A stretch of 64,000 nt of DNA, from the NCBI GenBank assembly GCA_015057625.1, contig SVDZ01000001.1:482300-546299 (forward strand). Direction: 5' to 3'. Positions within the stretch are counted from its first letter, which is position 1. Each line of letters starts with the position of its first letter. A program made the position numbers and the translations under genes. Shown in pieces: positions 36,232-44,197 of the stretch. The notes under the pieces are model-generated. The model saw nothing but the letters and a program-made list of their open reading frames with translations, was not told the DNA's origin and did not search any database. The stretch is from Lachnospiraceae bacterium (lineage in GTDB: Bacteria > Bacillota > Clostridia > Lachnospirales > Lachnospiraceae).

Positions 36232-36969
36232 ATGAATTGGGTTGCACCTATTAAAGATGCCAAAACATTAGAAGCATTCAAAGAAGCATTAAAAGAAAGA
36301 GACTACAAATACTATATTATGTTTGAAATCGGAGTCGGAACAGGACTTCAGCTTCAGGATATTTTATTATTCAAAGTTAAAGATGTTCTTAACAAAGAAA
36401 GTATCTCTGTTTCATACGGTACTAAAGGTATTTCCACCACATTCAAATTTCCAAAGGAACTTCAGGCAATTATTGCTGATTTCTGTAAAGGTAAAAAACC
36501 TGATTCTTATCTTATTCTTGGCCATTCCGGAACCAACAAACCTGTATCAAGAGAGCAGGCTTACCGTGTATTCAGAGCAATTGGAAAAAGTGTTGGGCTC
36601 AACTCTATAGGTGCTCAGACAATGAGAAAAACTTTTGCTTGGAACTACTACAAAGAAACAGGTGATATTTACTATCTTCAGAATTTATTCAATCATGCTT
36701 CACCATCTATCACTTACAGATTTATTGGTGAAAAACCTAATATCGAAGTAGTTCTCAAAAAACTTACACCTCAGGAAAATGAGAGAAGTCGTTATTTTCT
36801 CTACTTAAATGGAAGTGGAAAATCCAGACTTAATAACATAATTGACACATTAACAGAAATCAGAGATAATTTTGACTTACCTACAAACAACGACGCTTTC
36901 TACGGAAAGGTTGACTGTCTGTTAGAGCAGTTAGATTCACTTATCGATAATTATAAAAATACTGATTGA
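36232..36969 (+). CDS. Tyrosine-recombinase-fold protein with substituted catalytic residues
   Basis: A 245-residue protein that has only the catalytic-domain fold of tyrosine recombinases and no arm or core-binding N-terminal domain. Alignment by eye: the usual TGLR box reads TGLQ (Q40 in place of Arg I); HxLRHTFA reads QTMRKTFA (Q129 for His, R132 kept); H155 is kept (LFNHASPSI); the nucleophile position nine residues after it is F164, with a Tyr at 162. It may therefore bind DNA without recombining it. A C-terminal helical extension (about 190-245) has no clear match. It lies 58 nt after the carboxypeptidase gene and is not next to any visible att site or mobile element. Confidence 0.75.
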   Translation: MNWVAPIKDAKTLEAFKEALKERDYKYYIMFEIGVGTGLQLQDILLFKVKDVLNKESISVSYGTKGISTTFKFPKELQAIIADFCKGKKPDSYLILGHSGTNKPVSREQAYRVFRAIGKSVGLNSIGAQTMRKTFAWNYYKETGDIYYLQNLFNHASPSITYRFIGEKPNIEVVLKKLTPQENERSRYFLYLNGSGKSRLNNIIDTLTEIRDNFDLPTNNDAFYGKVDCLLEQLDSLIDNYKNTD

Positions 36970-36973
36970 TAAT

Positions 36974-37013
36974 AAAAAATACCTGCAAGTTTCAAACTCG
37001 CAGGTATTTTTTA
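36974..37013. terminator. Bidirectional terminator
   Basis: AAAAAATACCTGC/GCAGGTATTTTTT stem with an inner GAGTTTGAAACTT-like loop stem, between convergent genes. Confidence 0.9.
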
Positions 37014-38021
37014 ATCTTCGTCATCATTATTTTCTTCTTCCCATAACTCATCGATGACGATTTCATGATCGAGCATCTTTTGTCTTCGCTCTCTTCTTCT
37101 CTCTCTTATAGAATCCTGTTTTTCATAAATACTATCCGCACCTTCTTTGTCTGTAGATTTCATAATTTTGATTACAAAAAAGGCCTCATCATCTACTTTC
37201 TTAACTTTTATTTTTCCCCTTACATAGCCATGCTCTTCGCATTCACCCAAACAATAATACATTCGTCCACCATCTGAAAACCACTTTAAGTGTTGTGTCA
37301 ACAATTTATCACAAATGTTGCATCTCATTTCAGATACATCTTTCTCCTCGAACATCTCTTCCTTCGAGAGAAACTCTCTTGATATGTATTTAGTGTACGT
37401 ATCAAATCTAACAAATACTTCCTCTTCTTTAATTCTTGGTGAATAAAATGTATCAATAGACAATCTGTCTTTATATTTTTCGAAATCCATCTCTTTCATA
37501 ACTCGAGCTGTGTAATAAGCATCGCTCAAAGCTCTGTGAAATGGTATAGTCTCTTCAATATTCAAATAATCAACTGCATGAGATAATGTTCTCTTTATAT
37601 GACCGTCATCATATCTCAAACTGAACATCTTTTGAAGATCAATATAGAATAGTGGAAAATCAAGTATTCTCTCCATTCCGTAATGCTTCATATTCTTCTG
37701 CAGTTCCAACAAATCCATGGAACCCCATGTACAGAACATATAATCATCTCCACACCATTCAAGAAATTCCACAATGGCACGTCTAAAATCTTTGCCCTTG
37801 CTTAATTCCTCCGGTGTGAATTGCGTTATTTCCTTAATTTTATAATGAAGTTTTTTGAAGATTCTTGGTTTTATAACCTGTTGATATCGATCTTCAATCT
37901 CTCTGTCTTCATTAACTTTAACTGCTCCAATTTCAATTATTTCAAAGGTAATATCGCTATGTATATGATCTTTTCCGTACGGATTCTGATTCCATTCCAA
38001 ATCCATAACTATATAATCCAT
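37011..38021 (-). CDS. DEDDh-type 3'-5' exonuclease
   Basis: The ATG at 38021 is 10 nt from GAAAGG; a TTG two codons earlier is too close. The 336 residues have an exonuclease fold: D7-L-E9 (Exo I), WGSMDLLEL (Exo II), and HRALSDAYYTARV (Exo III, H and D), which fits the DEDDh class used for DNA or RNA trimming. After residue about 190 comes a Zn-finger-like segment (MRCNICDKLL...YCLGECEEHG; four Cys) and a charged tail. The finger is not part of the standard family and may bind nucleic acid. Single gene, upstream of tRNA-Arg. Confidence 0.85.
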   Translation of the reverse strand: MDYIVMDLEWNQNPYGKDHIHSDITFEIIEIGAVKVNEDREIEDRYQQVIKPRIFKKLHYKIKEITQFTPEELSKGKDFRRAIVEFLEWCGDDYMFCTWGSMDLLELQKNMKHYGMERILDFPLFYIDLQKMFSLRYDDGHIKRTLSHAVDYLNIEETIPFHRALSDAYYTARVMKEMDFEKYKDRLSIDTFYSPRIKEEEVFVRFDTYTKYISREFLSKEEMFEEKDVSEMRCNICDKLLTQHLKWFSDGGRMYYCLGECEEHGYVRGKIKVKKVDDEAFFVIKIMKSTDKEGADSIYEKQDSIRERRRERRQKMLDHEIVIDELWEEENNDDED

Positions 38022-38112
38022 ATACAACTAACCTTTCTATTTAGTTTTAGCCAAACAAATTTATATACAAACCGAATTTTCATAATAATGAAAATTCGGC
38101 ATTACATTCTGG

Positions 38113-38186
38113 CGTCCCTGACTGGAGTCGAACCAGCGGCCTTTCGCTTAGGAGGCGAACGCTCTATCCTACTGAGCTACAGAGAC
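38113..38186 (-). tRNA. tRNA-Arg (anticodon CCT)
   Basis: Cloverleaf on the minus strand: acceptor GTCTCTG/CAGGGAC (one G-U), D-arm, anticodon stem TTCGC/GCGAA with loop CTCCTAA, T-arm GCTGG-TTCGACT-CCAGT, discriminator G. CCA is not encoded. It reads AGG. Confidence 0.95.
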
Positions 38187-38219
38187 AAATATCTCTACTG
38201 AGAATTTATATCAAATAAA

Positions 38220-39503
38220 TTACTTAACTTCAATTTTTTCCATTCCACCCATGTATGGTCTCAATGCTTCAGGAATATTAACACTTCCGTCTGCATTTAA
38301 ATTGTTTTCTAAGAATGCAATAAGCATACGTGGAGGAGCAACAACTGTGTTGTTAAGAGTGTGCGCAAAATAATTTCCATTTTCGCCACGAACTCTGATT
38401 GAAAGTCTTCTAGCCTGAGCATCACCTAAGTTTGAACAGCTTCCCACTTCAAAGTATTTCTGCTGTCTTGGTGACCATGCTTCTACGTCAACTGATTTAA
38501 CTTTAAGATCAGCTAAATCTCCTGAACAACATTCCAATGTACGAACAGGAATATCAAGACTTCTGAATAAATCAACAGTATTCTTCCAAAGTTTATCATA
38601 CCATTCCATACTGTCTTCAGGTTTACAGATTACTATCATCTCCTGCTTTTCAAACTGGTGGATACGGTAAACTCCTCTTTCCTCGATACCATGAGCACCT
38701 TTTTCTTTTCTGAAACATGGAGAGTAACTTGTAAGTGTATATGGAAGACTCTCTTCATTATTAAATGTATCAATAAACTTACCAATCATAGAGTGCTCAC
38801 TTGTTCCGATAAGATAAAGATCTTCACCTTCGATTTTGTACATCATTGAATCCATCTCGTCAAAACTCATAACACCTGTTACTACGTTACTTCTAATCAT
38901 AAAAGGTGGTACACAATATGTGAAACCTCTGTTAATCATAAAATCTCTTGCATATGAGATAACTGCTGAGTGAAGTCTTGCGATATCGCCCATAAGATAG
39001 TAAAATCCGTTACCTGCTACCTTTCTTGCAGCATCTAAATCAATACCTGCAAATTTTTCCATAATATCTGTATGATATGGAATTTCAAAATCAGGAACAA
39101 CAGGTTCACCAAACTTTTCAAGTTCAACATTTTCGCTGTCATCTTTTCCGATTGGTACAGATGGATCGATAATGTTTGGAATTACCATCATTCTCTTTTT
39201 GATTTCCTCTTCAACATTCTTTTCTTCCTCAGAGAGTTCATCGATCTTCGCATTTCCGGCAGCAACTTTTGCCATGATTTCCTGTGCTTCTTCTTTCTTG
39301 CCTTCCTTCATAAGTCCGCCGATTAACTTTGATAACTTATTTTTATCAGCACGAAGAGCTTCAACCTCTCCTTTTATTTCACGATTACGTAAATCAAGTT
39401 TTATTACTTCATCAACTAATTCAAGCTTGTGATCCTGAAATTTATTCTTAATGTTCTGTTTTACAATATCCGGATTTTCTCTTAAAAATTTAATATCTAA
39501 CAT
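38220..39503 (-). CDS. serS: Seryl-tRNA synthetase
   Basis: A 427-residue class II synthetase that charges tRNA-Ser. It has an N-terminal helical tRNA-binding arm (about 1-105, the long coiled coil), motif 2 (SPCFRKEKGAHG.EERGVYRIHQFEKQEM) and motif 3 (NGNYFAHTLNNTVVAPPRMLIAFLENN). Length is normal. An AGGAG site precedes the ATG. A sigma-A promoter lies at 39588-39616 and no T-box leader is recognisable. A matching tRNA-Ser (GCT) is at 61589. Confidence 0.97.
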   Translation of the reverse strand: MLDIKFLRENPDIVKQNIKNKFQDHKLELVDEVIKLDLRNREIKGEVEALRADKNKLSKLIGGLMKEGKKEEAQEIMAKVAAGNAKIDELSEEEKNVEEEIKKRMMVIPNIIDPSVPIGKDDSENVELEKFGEPVVPDFEIPYHTDIMEKFAGIDLDAARKVAGNGFYYLMGDIARLHSAVISYARDFMINRGFTYCVPPFMIRSNVVTGVMSFDEMDSMMYKIEGEDLYLIGTSEHSMIGKFIDTFNNEESLPYTLTSYSPCFRKEKGAHGIEERGVYRIHQFEKQEMIVICKPEDSMEWYDKLWKNTVDLFRSLDIPVRTLECCSGDLADLKVKSVDVEAWSPRQQKYFEVGSCSNLGDAQARRLSIRVRGENGNYFAHTLNNTVVAPPRMLIAFLENNLNADGSVNIPEALRPYMGGMEKIEVK

Positions 39504-39587
39504 ACATATTACTCCTCAAATTTTCGTTCAATTTTTTAGCATTTGTTTTCTAATTTCTCTACAAATGCACAGAATTATCCAACATTG

Positions 39588-39616
39588 ATTATACCCCTAG
39601 AAGCCTTATTTTGCAA
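39588..39616 (-). promoter_or_regulatory. Promoter of serS
   Basis: On the minus strand: TTGCAA (39611-39616), 17-nt spacer, perfect TATAAT (39588-39593). Confidence 0.7.
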
Positions 39617-39655
39617 CAACTAACGAAATCTTAAGTAAGTATTCTCACACTTACA

Positions 39656-39711
39656 AAAAAAAAGAGATTAAGTTATCTGCTTTTCAGATATCTTAACCTC
39701 TTTTTTTACTT
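39656..39711. terminator. Intrinsic terminator of the DUF4446/par transcription unit
   Basis: A long stem (AAAAAAAGAG.TTAAG.TATCTG with its complement) with T runs on both ends. It ends directly at the stop of the DUF4446 gene. Confidence 0.88.
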
Positions 39712-39713
39712 TA

Positions 39714-40202
39714 TTACATATTAAGTGCTTTATCCAATGCTTCGTTTTCCTCTTCGCCAAGTGTTGAGTAAGCTTCACCGTTTACAATTTCTTTAATATA
39801 TGTGTAACTACTCTCTCTTCCATGCATTGTGTTAATAATAAATCCATTATTGTCACTGTTAAGCATTGCGAGTGCAAAACTTAAATTTCCACCCATTTCC
39901 TTGAATGCGTCATACTTAACAATACCTGATTTTTTGTAAGTAGAACCGATACTGTTTAATGCCTCTTCAAGTTTAATCATAGCTCTCTGATTTGATAATT
40001 CAATTTTATCCATCTTGTTAAGAGTTTCATGAAGAATATCATCTAAATCTTCTGCATTTTTTCCCTTCATAAATCTCTCATATTTCTTAATCATTCTTTT
40101 AACTTTTGATGATAATACTAAATTGTTAATAAATAAAATTACTACTATTATAAATAACGCTAAAATATAATATAACGGATTGATTCTTGTTAAAAATTCC
40201 AT
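39714..40202 (-). CDS. DUF4446 family membrane-anchored protein
   Basis: A 162-residue protein with one N-terminal membrane helix (about 10-30, YYILALFIIVVILFINNLVLS), a short coiled-coil stretch (about 55-95) and a conserved C-terminal part GIVKYDAFKEMGGNLSFALAMLNSDNNGFIIN, which I recall as the DUF4446 signature in Clostridia. It is regularly found downstream of parB near the origin. Function unknown. It sits 93 nt after parB. Confidence 0.85.
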   Translation of the reverse strand: MEFLTRINPLYYILALFIIVVILFINNLVLSSKVKRMIKKYERFMKGKNAEDLDDILHETLNKMDKIELSNQRAMIKLEEALNSIGSTYKKSGIVKYDAFKEMGGNLSFALAMLNSDNNGFIINTMHGRESSYTYIKEIVNGEAYSTLGEEENEALDKALNM

Positions 40203-40295
40203 TTGACTCTCCTTCTATGTCTTTTTTAATAATTAATTCTCTTTAATTACTTCTTAAATATTATTTCTCTTCTTATGCTATTTTAATATGTTTTT

Positions 40296-41216
40296 TTATT
40301 TTTGTATACTTTCAAATAATTCCATAATTCTTTCAAGATCATCATTTGAATAATAGTCTATCTCTATACGGCCTTTACCGTTTGCTTTTCTGTTAATTGA
40401 AACTTTTGAGCCGGTAATTGTTGATAATCTCTCCTGAATCTGATTAAATACTACTTCCTCTTCAGGGTTAACCTGAGTTTCTTTTTCTTTCTTTGGTTTC
40501 AAATAGTTTTTAACAAGTTTTTCCGTTTCTCTTACACTCAAATTCTTTTCTACGATTATATCTGCAATTTCCTTTTGGATTACTTCATCTTCAATAGACA
40601 ATAAAGCTCTTGCGTGTCCCATCTGAATCTGCTCATCGATTAACATTGTCTGAATACTTTCAGGAAGCTTTAATAATCTCATAGAATTTGCAATGGCACT
40701 TCTGCTCTTTGATACTTTTTTTGCTACATCTTCCTGCAATAATGAATATTCATCGATTAATCTCTTATAAGCCTGAGCTTCTTCAATTGCATTCAAATCC
40801 TGTCTCTGGATATTTTCAATCAATGCAATTTCCATAACTTCCTGTGGTGTATAATCTTTTATAACAACTGGTACTTCTTTTAATTTTGCCAGTTTTGCTG
40901 CTCTCCATCTTCTCTCACCGGCAATTATTTCATAATAACCTTCCTTTTTCTGAACAACCAATGGCTGAACTACACCATACTGTTTAATTGAATCAGCAAG
41001 TTCTTTCAATTGTTCCTCTTTAAATAATTTTCTTGGCTGATCTCTGTTAGGTTCAATTTCAGATAATTTTAAAAAAGTATCTGATGGAACTTCCTTTATT
41101 ACTTCTTTAACTACTTCTTTAACAACTTCCTTTACCTCTTTTTTTGGTTTAGCTGTCGATTTATCTGATGAAGGTATAAGAGAATCAAGTCCCTTACCAA
41201 GACCTTTTTTTGCCAT
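40296..41216 (-). CDS. parB: Chromosome-partitioning protein ParB/Spo0J
   Basis: A 306-residue CTP-dependent DNA clamp that loads at parS. The N-terminal PSDTFLKLSEIEPNRDQPRKLF and GERRWRAAKLA (CTP-binding GERR motif) are typical, followed by the helix-turn-helix LQEDVAKKVSKSRSAIANSMRLLKLP and a C-terminal dimer domain. The N-terminus has a Lys/Val-rich low-complexity stretch (about 22-40). It works with ParA and the three parS sites at 42353-42906. Confidence 0.97.
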   Translation of the reverse strand: MAKKGLGKGLDSLIPSSDKSTAKPKKEVKEVVKEVVKEVIKEVPSDTFLKLSEIEPNRDQPRKLFKEEQLKELADSIKQYGVVQPLVVQKKEGYYEIIAGERRWRAAKLAKLKEVPVVIKDYTPQEVMEIALIENIQRQDLNAIEEAQAYKRLIDEYSLLQEDVAKKVSKSRSAIANSMRLLKLPESIQTMLIDEQIQMGHARALLSIEDEVIQKEIADIIVEKNLSVRETEKLVKNYLKPKKEKETQVNPEEEVVFNQIQERLSTITGSKVSINRKANGKGRIEIDYYSNDDLERIMELFESIQK

Positions 41217-41409
41217 AATATACTCCTTTTAATTTACATAACATTATTATCAATATATTTGTATTTACTTGAATTTTTGTATTTCTAGTTTACATAATTT
41301 ATTAATATTTATTTTTTCATTTTCTATTTTATTTTATAAATTGAATACTATTTTTTTTTGCATATATCCGGTTTAAATTATTTTGTTAATAGAAAAGTTA
41401 TTATCTCAT

Positions 41410-42171
41410 TTATTTATGATTAATTACTTCCTCAGCTAATTTTCTGTAAGCATCAGCACCGGCAGACTTTGAATCATACATATGAATAGGCAAGCCGTGA
41501 CTTGGCGCTTCAGCTAATCTTACATTTCTTGGAATAATTGTTTTATATATATTCTCATGTAAGTTACTCTTAACATTTTCAACAACCTGTAATGATAAAT
41601 TAGTTCTTGCGTCAAACATAGTAAATACAACACCTTCAATTTCAAGATTGTCATTTAATCTCTCCTGAATCAAATTAATAGTGTGCATTAACTGTGATAA
41701 ACCTTCTAATGCATAATATTCACACTGAATTGGCACTATAACCGAATCAGCTGCCGTCATAGCGTTAACTGTTAATATATTTAAAGACGGTGGGCAATCA
41801 ATGATAATATAATCATATAAATCTTTAATTGGTTCTAAGCATCTTTTTAATATATATTCACGTGAATTTTGACCAATTAATTCAATTTCTGCACCTGCCA
41901 GATTCTCATTTGACGGAATTACGTTCAAATTTTCAACAATACTGTCTACTAAACACTCTGACAATGTTGCTTCCCCTAAAAACATCTGATATGCAGTATT
42001 TTCTATTTCATCTTTTCTAACACCAACACCGCTTGTTGCATTTCCCTGAGGATCTATATCTACTAATAATACTTTTTTATTTACTTCTGCTAAGCATGAT
42101 GCTAAGTTAGTCGATGTTGTAGTTTTACCTACACCACCCTTCTGGTTAGCAATTGCAATAATTCTTCCCAT
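41410..42171 (-). CDS. parA: Chromosome-partitioning ATPase ParA/Soj
   Basis: A 253-residue deviant-Walker ATPase: KGGVGKTT at 11-18, DIDPQGNATSG, and IIDCPPSLNILTVNA. It binds DNA non-specifically as an ATP dimer and drives segregation of the ParB-bound origin; in Bacilli, Soj also controls DnaA. The 193-nt gap to parB (41217-41409) is AT-rich with no clear promoter, terminator or ORF. Confidence 0.97.
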   Translation of the reverse strand: MGRIIAIANQKGGVGKTTTSTNLASCLAEVNKKVLLVDIDPQGNATSGVGVRKDEIENTAYQMFLGEATLSECLVDSIVENLNVIPSNENLAGAEIELIGQNSREYILKRCLEPIKDLYDYIIIDCPPSLNILTVNAMTAADSVIVPIQCEYYALEGLSQLMHTINLIQERLNDNLEIEGVVFTMFDARTNLSLQVVENVKSNLHENIYKTIIPRNVRLAEAPSHGLPIHMYDSKSAGADAYRKLAEEVINHK

Positions 42172-42352
42172 AAATTCATCCTTCTTTCATTCTATTGTCA
42201 TTTTCTTTCTGCGTTTTCTAGTTTATCACAATTCAAATTTACTTTCTATATATATTTATCTTATTTAATAAAATCTTATATAATTTTACTATTTATTCTT
42301 ATTTCTTATTTTCCTCTTCCGGATTTATTTCTATTTTTTAATCTATTTTGCA

Positions 42353-42368
42353 TGTTTCACGTGAAACA
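42353..42368. promoter_or_regulatory. parS site 1
   Basis: TGTTTCACGTGAAACA, a perfect 16-bp parS palindrome, 182 bp upstream of parA. Confidence 0.95.
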
Positions 42369-42386
42369 CAAAACCATTTGAGAACA

Positions 42387-42574
42387 AAGTGTCGCTTGCG
42401 ACACTTCGCGTGCGAGCGGATGCCTCAGCCATGAGATAACTTACTCTGTAAGTTATCGAAGCGAAAGCGATTATTTATAATCGTGAAAGCCAAACTTACA
42501 TCTCCGCGAGCTGCGCATCCTTGCGGAGCATTTTTATTTCATGGGGAAGTTCAAAGAACTTTCCTATGAAATAA
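42387..42574. repeat. Cluster of hairpins between parS sites 1 and 2
   Basis: Three strong stem-loops: AAGTGTCGC/GCGACACTT (42387-42406), GATAACTTAC/GTAAGTTATC (42435-42457), and a 19-bp arm pair with an AAA loop (42534-42574). No credible gene is present: short frames here lack ribosome sites and run through parS. The whole gap 42172-42912 has no protein gene. Confidence 0.7.
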
Positions 42575-42593
42575 ATAATATAATTACATTTAA

Positions 42594-42609
42594 TGTTTCA
42601 CGTGAAACA
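42594..42609. promoter_or_regulatory. parS site 2
   Basis: Second perfect TGTTTCACGTGAAACA copy, 241 bp from site 1. Confidence 0.95.
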
Positions 42610-42890
42610 TTTAAAAAAAATTCTTTTCTTAAAGAAATAATCAATCACCGAAACCTCTACGCTTGTTTTAGGATTTTACGCTGCTTCAAATTACAACATG
42701 CAATCTTATTTATAACTAAGAGGTAGATGTCCCCCTCCTCTAAACAAAGTGAAGGTGGGGGGGTAAGAAAATTTATTGAGTAGGGGTCCAATCTCCTTCT
42801 CAGTTATAAGCCTACGGCGCACTTCACAGCAAGAACGCTGAGGAGTTCTTAAATTTCTATTCGTCAACAAAAAAAAATGAACAATTCTAA

Positions 42891-42906
42891 TGTTTCACGT
42901 GAAACA
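42891..42906. promoter_or_regulatory. parS site 3
   Basis: Third perfect TGTTTCACGTGAAACA copy, just after the stop of the coiled-coil gene. A C/G-rich inverted repeat (CCCCCTCC...GGTGGGGG) lies at about 42734-42764 between sites 2 and 3. Confidence 0.95.
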
Positions 42907-42912
42907 TCAAAA

Positions 42913-43365
42913 TCATTCATCTTTTAATTCTGAAATCATCTTTTGCAATTCCAACTTTGCTCTCTGAAAATCACTATCCATTATTGAGATACTAAACTCC
43001 AAATTTTTTATCAAAGCTTCAACATTAACAACTCTACTATCTTCTCTGCTAAAACCGGAAATAATCCTGATTTCTTTTTGAATATTATCGATTTTAGTTT
43101 TCAATTCATTATTACTATCTGAAAATACTATCAACTTCATCTGAAGTTCTTTTATTTCCTGCTTATTAACTACATCCTCCTCGGCTGCTATTGGAGAAAA
43201 CATAAAAAATCCTTCATCGGCAACTGTCTTTATTTCGTTTATTTTAGATTTTATTTCTTTAATAGAAATTGCATTAGACTTGAACTCATTTTTCAAATCT
43301 AACAATTCATTATTTAAAACAAGAAGACGGTAGTCAATATAATCATATACATCATTAATTTTCAT
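42913..43365 (-). CDS. Hypothetical coiled-coil protein
   Basis: A 150-residue soluble protein, rich in Lys, Glu, Asn and Ile, with heptad-like helices over most of its length (LLVLNNELLDLKNEF, KQEIKELQMKLIVFSD, KIDNIQKEIRII). No signal, membrane segment or known motif. It lies between rsmG and the parS cluster, with parS site 3 only 7 bp beyond its stop. The ribosome binding site is weak. The family is not recognised; the length, frame and location suggest a real gene. A chromosome-organisation role is only positional speculation. Confidence 0.7.
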   Translation of the reverse strand: MKINDVYDYIDYRLLVLNNELLDLKNEFKSNAISIKEIKSKINEIKTVADEGFFMFSPIAAEEDVVNKQEIKELQMKLIVFSDSNNELKTKIDNIQKEIRIISGFSREDSRVVNVEALIKNLEFSISIMDSDFQRAKLELQKMISELKDE

Positions 43366-43426
43366 ATAATCACCGTAAATGCAAACAACTTTTCACTGCA
43401 ACTTGCATTTCTTCCTATAAATCACA

Positions 43427-44149
43427 TCATTGAAGTGGTTCTTTTGAAGGAGTTCCTGCTTTTCGAGGATACTTCTTACTCATTTTACTTATTTTATCTA
43501 TTTTTAATAAAGTTCTGCTAAAATCACTGTTAGGCAAATTAAAATCTACTCTATCATCAATATTTCCTGATAATTTATCGATAGCATTTTTTGCAGCATT
43601 TATTTCTTCATTAGAATCTCCTGATTTGTAACAAATAAAGCTACCACCAACTTTTACAAATGGAAGGCAATATTCAGAAAGAGTTGAAAGATTTGCAACA
43701 GCACGTGAAACACAAATATCAAATTGTTCTCTATACTGTACATTTCTTCCCAATTCTTCTGCACGTCCATGCACAAAATAAATGTTATGTAAACCAATTT
43801 GTTCACAACTCTCTTTCAGGAAATTGATTCTCTTGTTTAACGAATCCATCAAAACCACTTTTATATCCGGAAACATAATCTTAATAGGAACACCTGGAAA
43901 ACCTGCTCCGGTTCCAACATCAATAAGAGTATCAATGGAATTCAAATCCATAATTTTTACAATAGATAAACTATCAACGAAATGTTTTATAATTACATCC
44001 TGAATTTCAGTTATGGAAGTTAGATTCATAACTTTATTTTTTTCAATCAGTAACTCATAAAATTTATAAAACTGATTAATCTGCTCATCAGTTGCCTTAA
44101 GACCTAATTCATCAAGACAATTTAAAAATAAATCTTTACTATTATTCAT
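43427..44149 (-). CDS. rsmG: 16S rRNA (guanine527-N7)-methyltransferase
   Basis: A 240-residue SAM-dependent methyltransferase of the GidB/RsmG family. Motifs: NLTSITEIQDVIIKHFVDSL, LIDVGTGAGFPGVPIKI (SAM site), LMDSLNKRINFL and CVSRAVANLSTLSEYCLP. It methylates the 530 loop of 16S rRNA. It follows mnmG in the standard origin-proximal order. Confidence 0.96.
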   Translation of the reverse strand: MNNSKDLFLNCLDELGLKATDEQINQFYKFYELLIEKNKVMNLTSITEIQDVIIKHFVDSLSIVKIMDLNSIDTLIDVGTGAGFPGVPIKIMFPDIKVVLMDSLNKRINFLKESCEQIGLHNIYFVHGRAEELGRNVQYREQFDICVSRAVANLSTLSEYCLPFVKVGGSFICYKSGDSNEEINAAKNAIDKLSGNIDDRVDFNLPNSDFSRTLLKIDKISKMSKKYPRKAGTPSKEPLQ

Positions 44150-44197
44150 ATTAATCTACTTTCATATATTTAATTCTACTTACACATATATATAATT

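Noticed and set aside
39504..39655. Possible T-box leader upstream of serS
   Set aside because: No T-box GGGTGG-type core or specifier-containing stem was visible; only a promoter and an AT-rich leader were found.
42541..42726. 61-codon plus-strand frame in the parS gap
   Set aside because: No ribosome binding site; its start lies in a hairpin and its body runs through parS site 2.
43690..43710. Partial parS-like sequence (CACGTGAAACA) inside rsmG
   Set aside because: Only one half of the palindrome matches; the other half has several mismatches.
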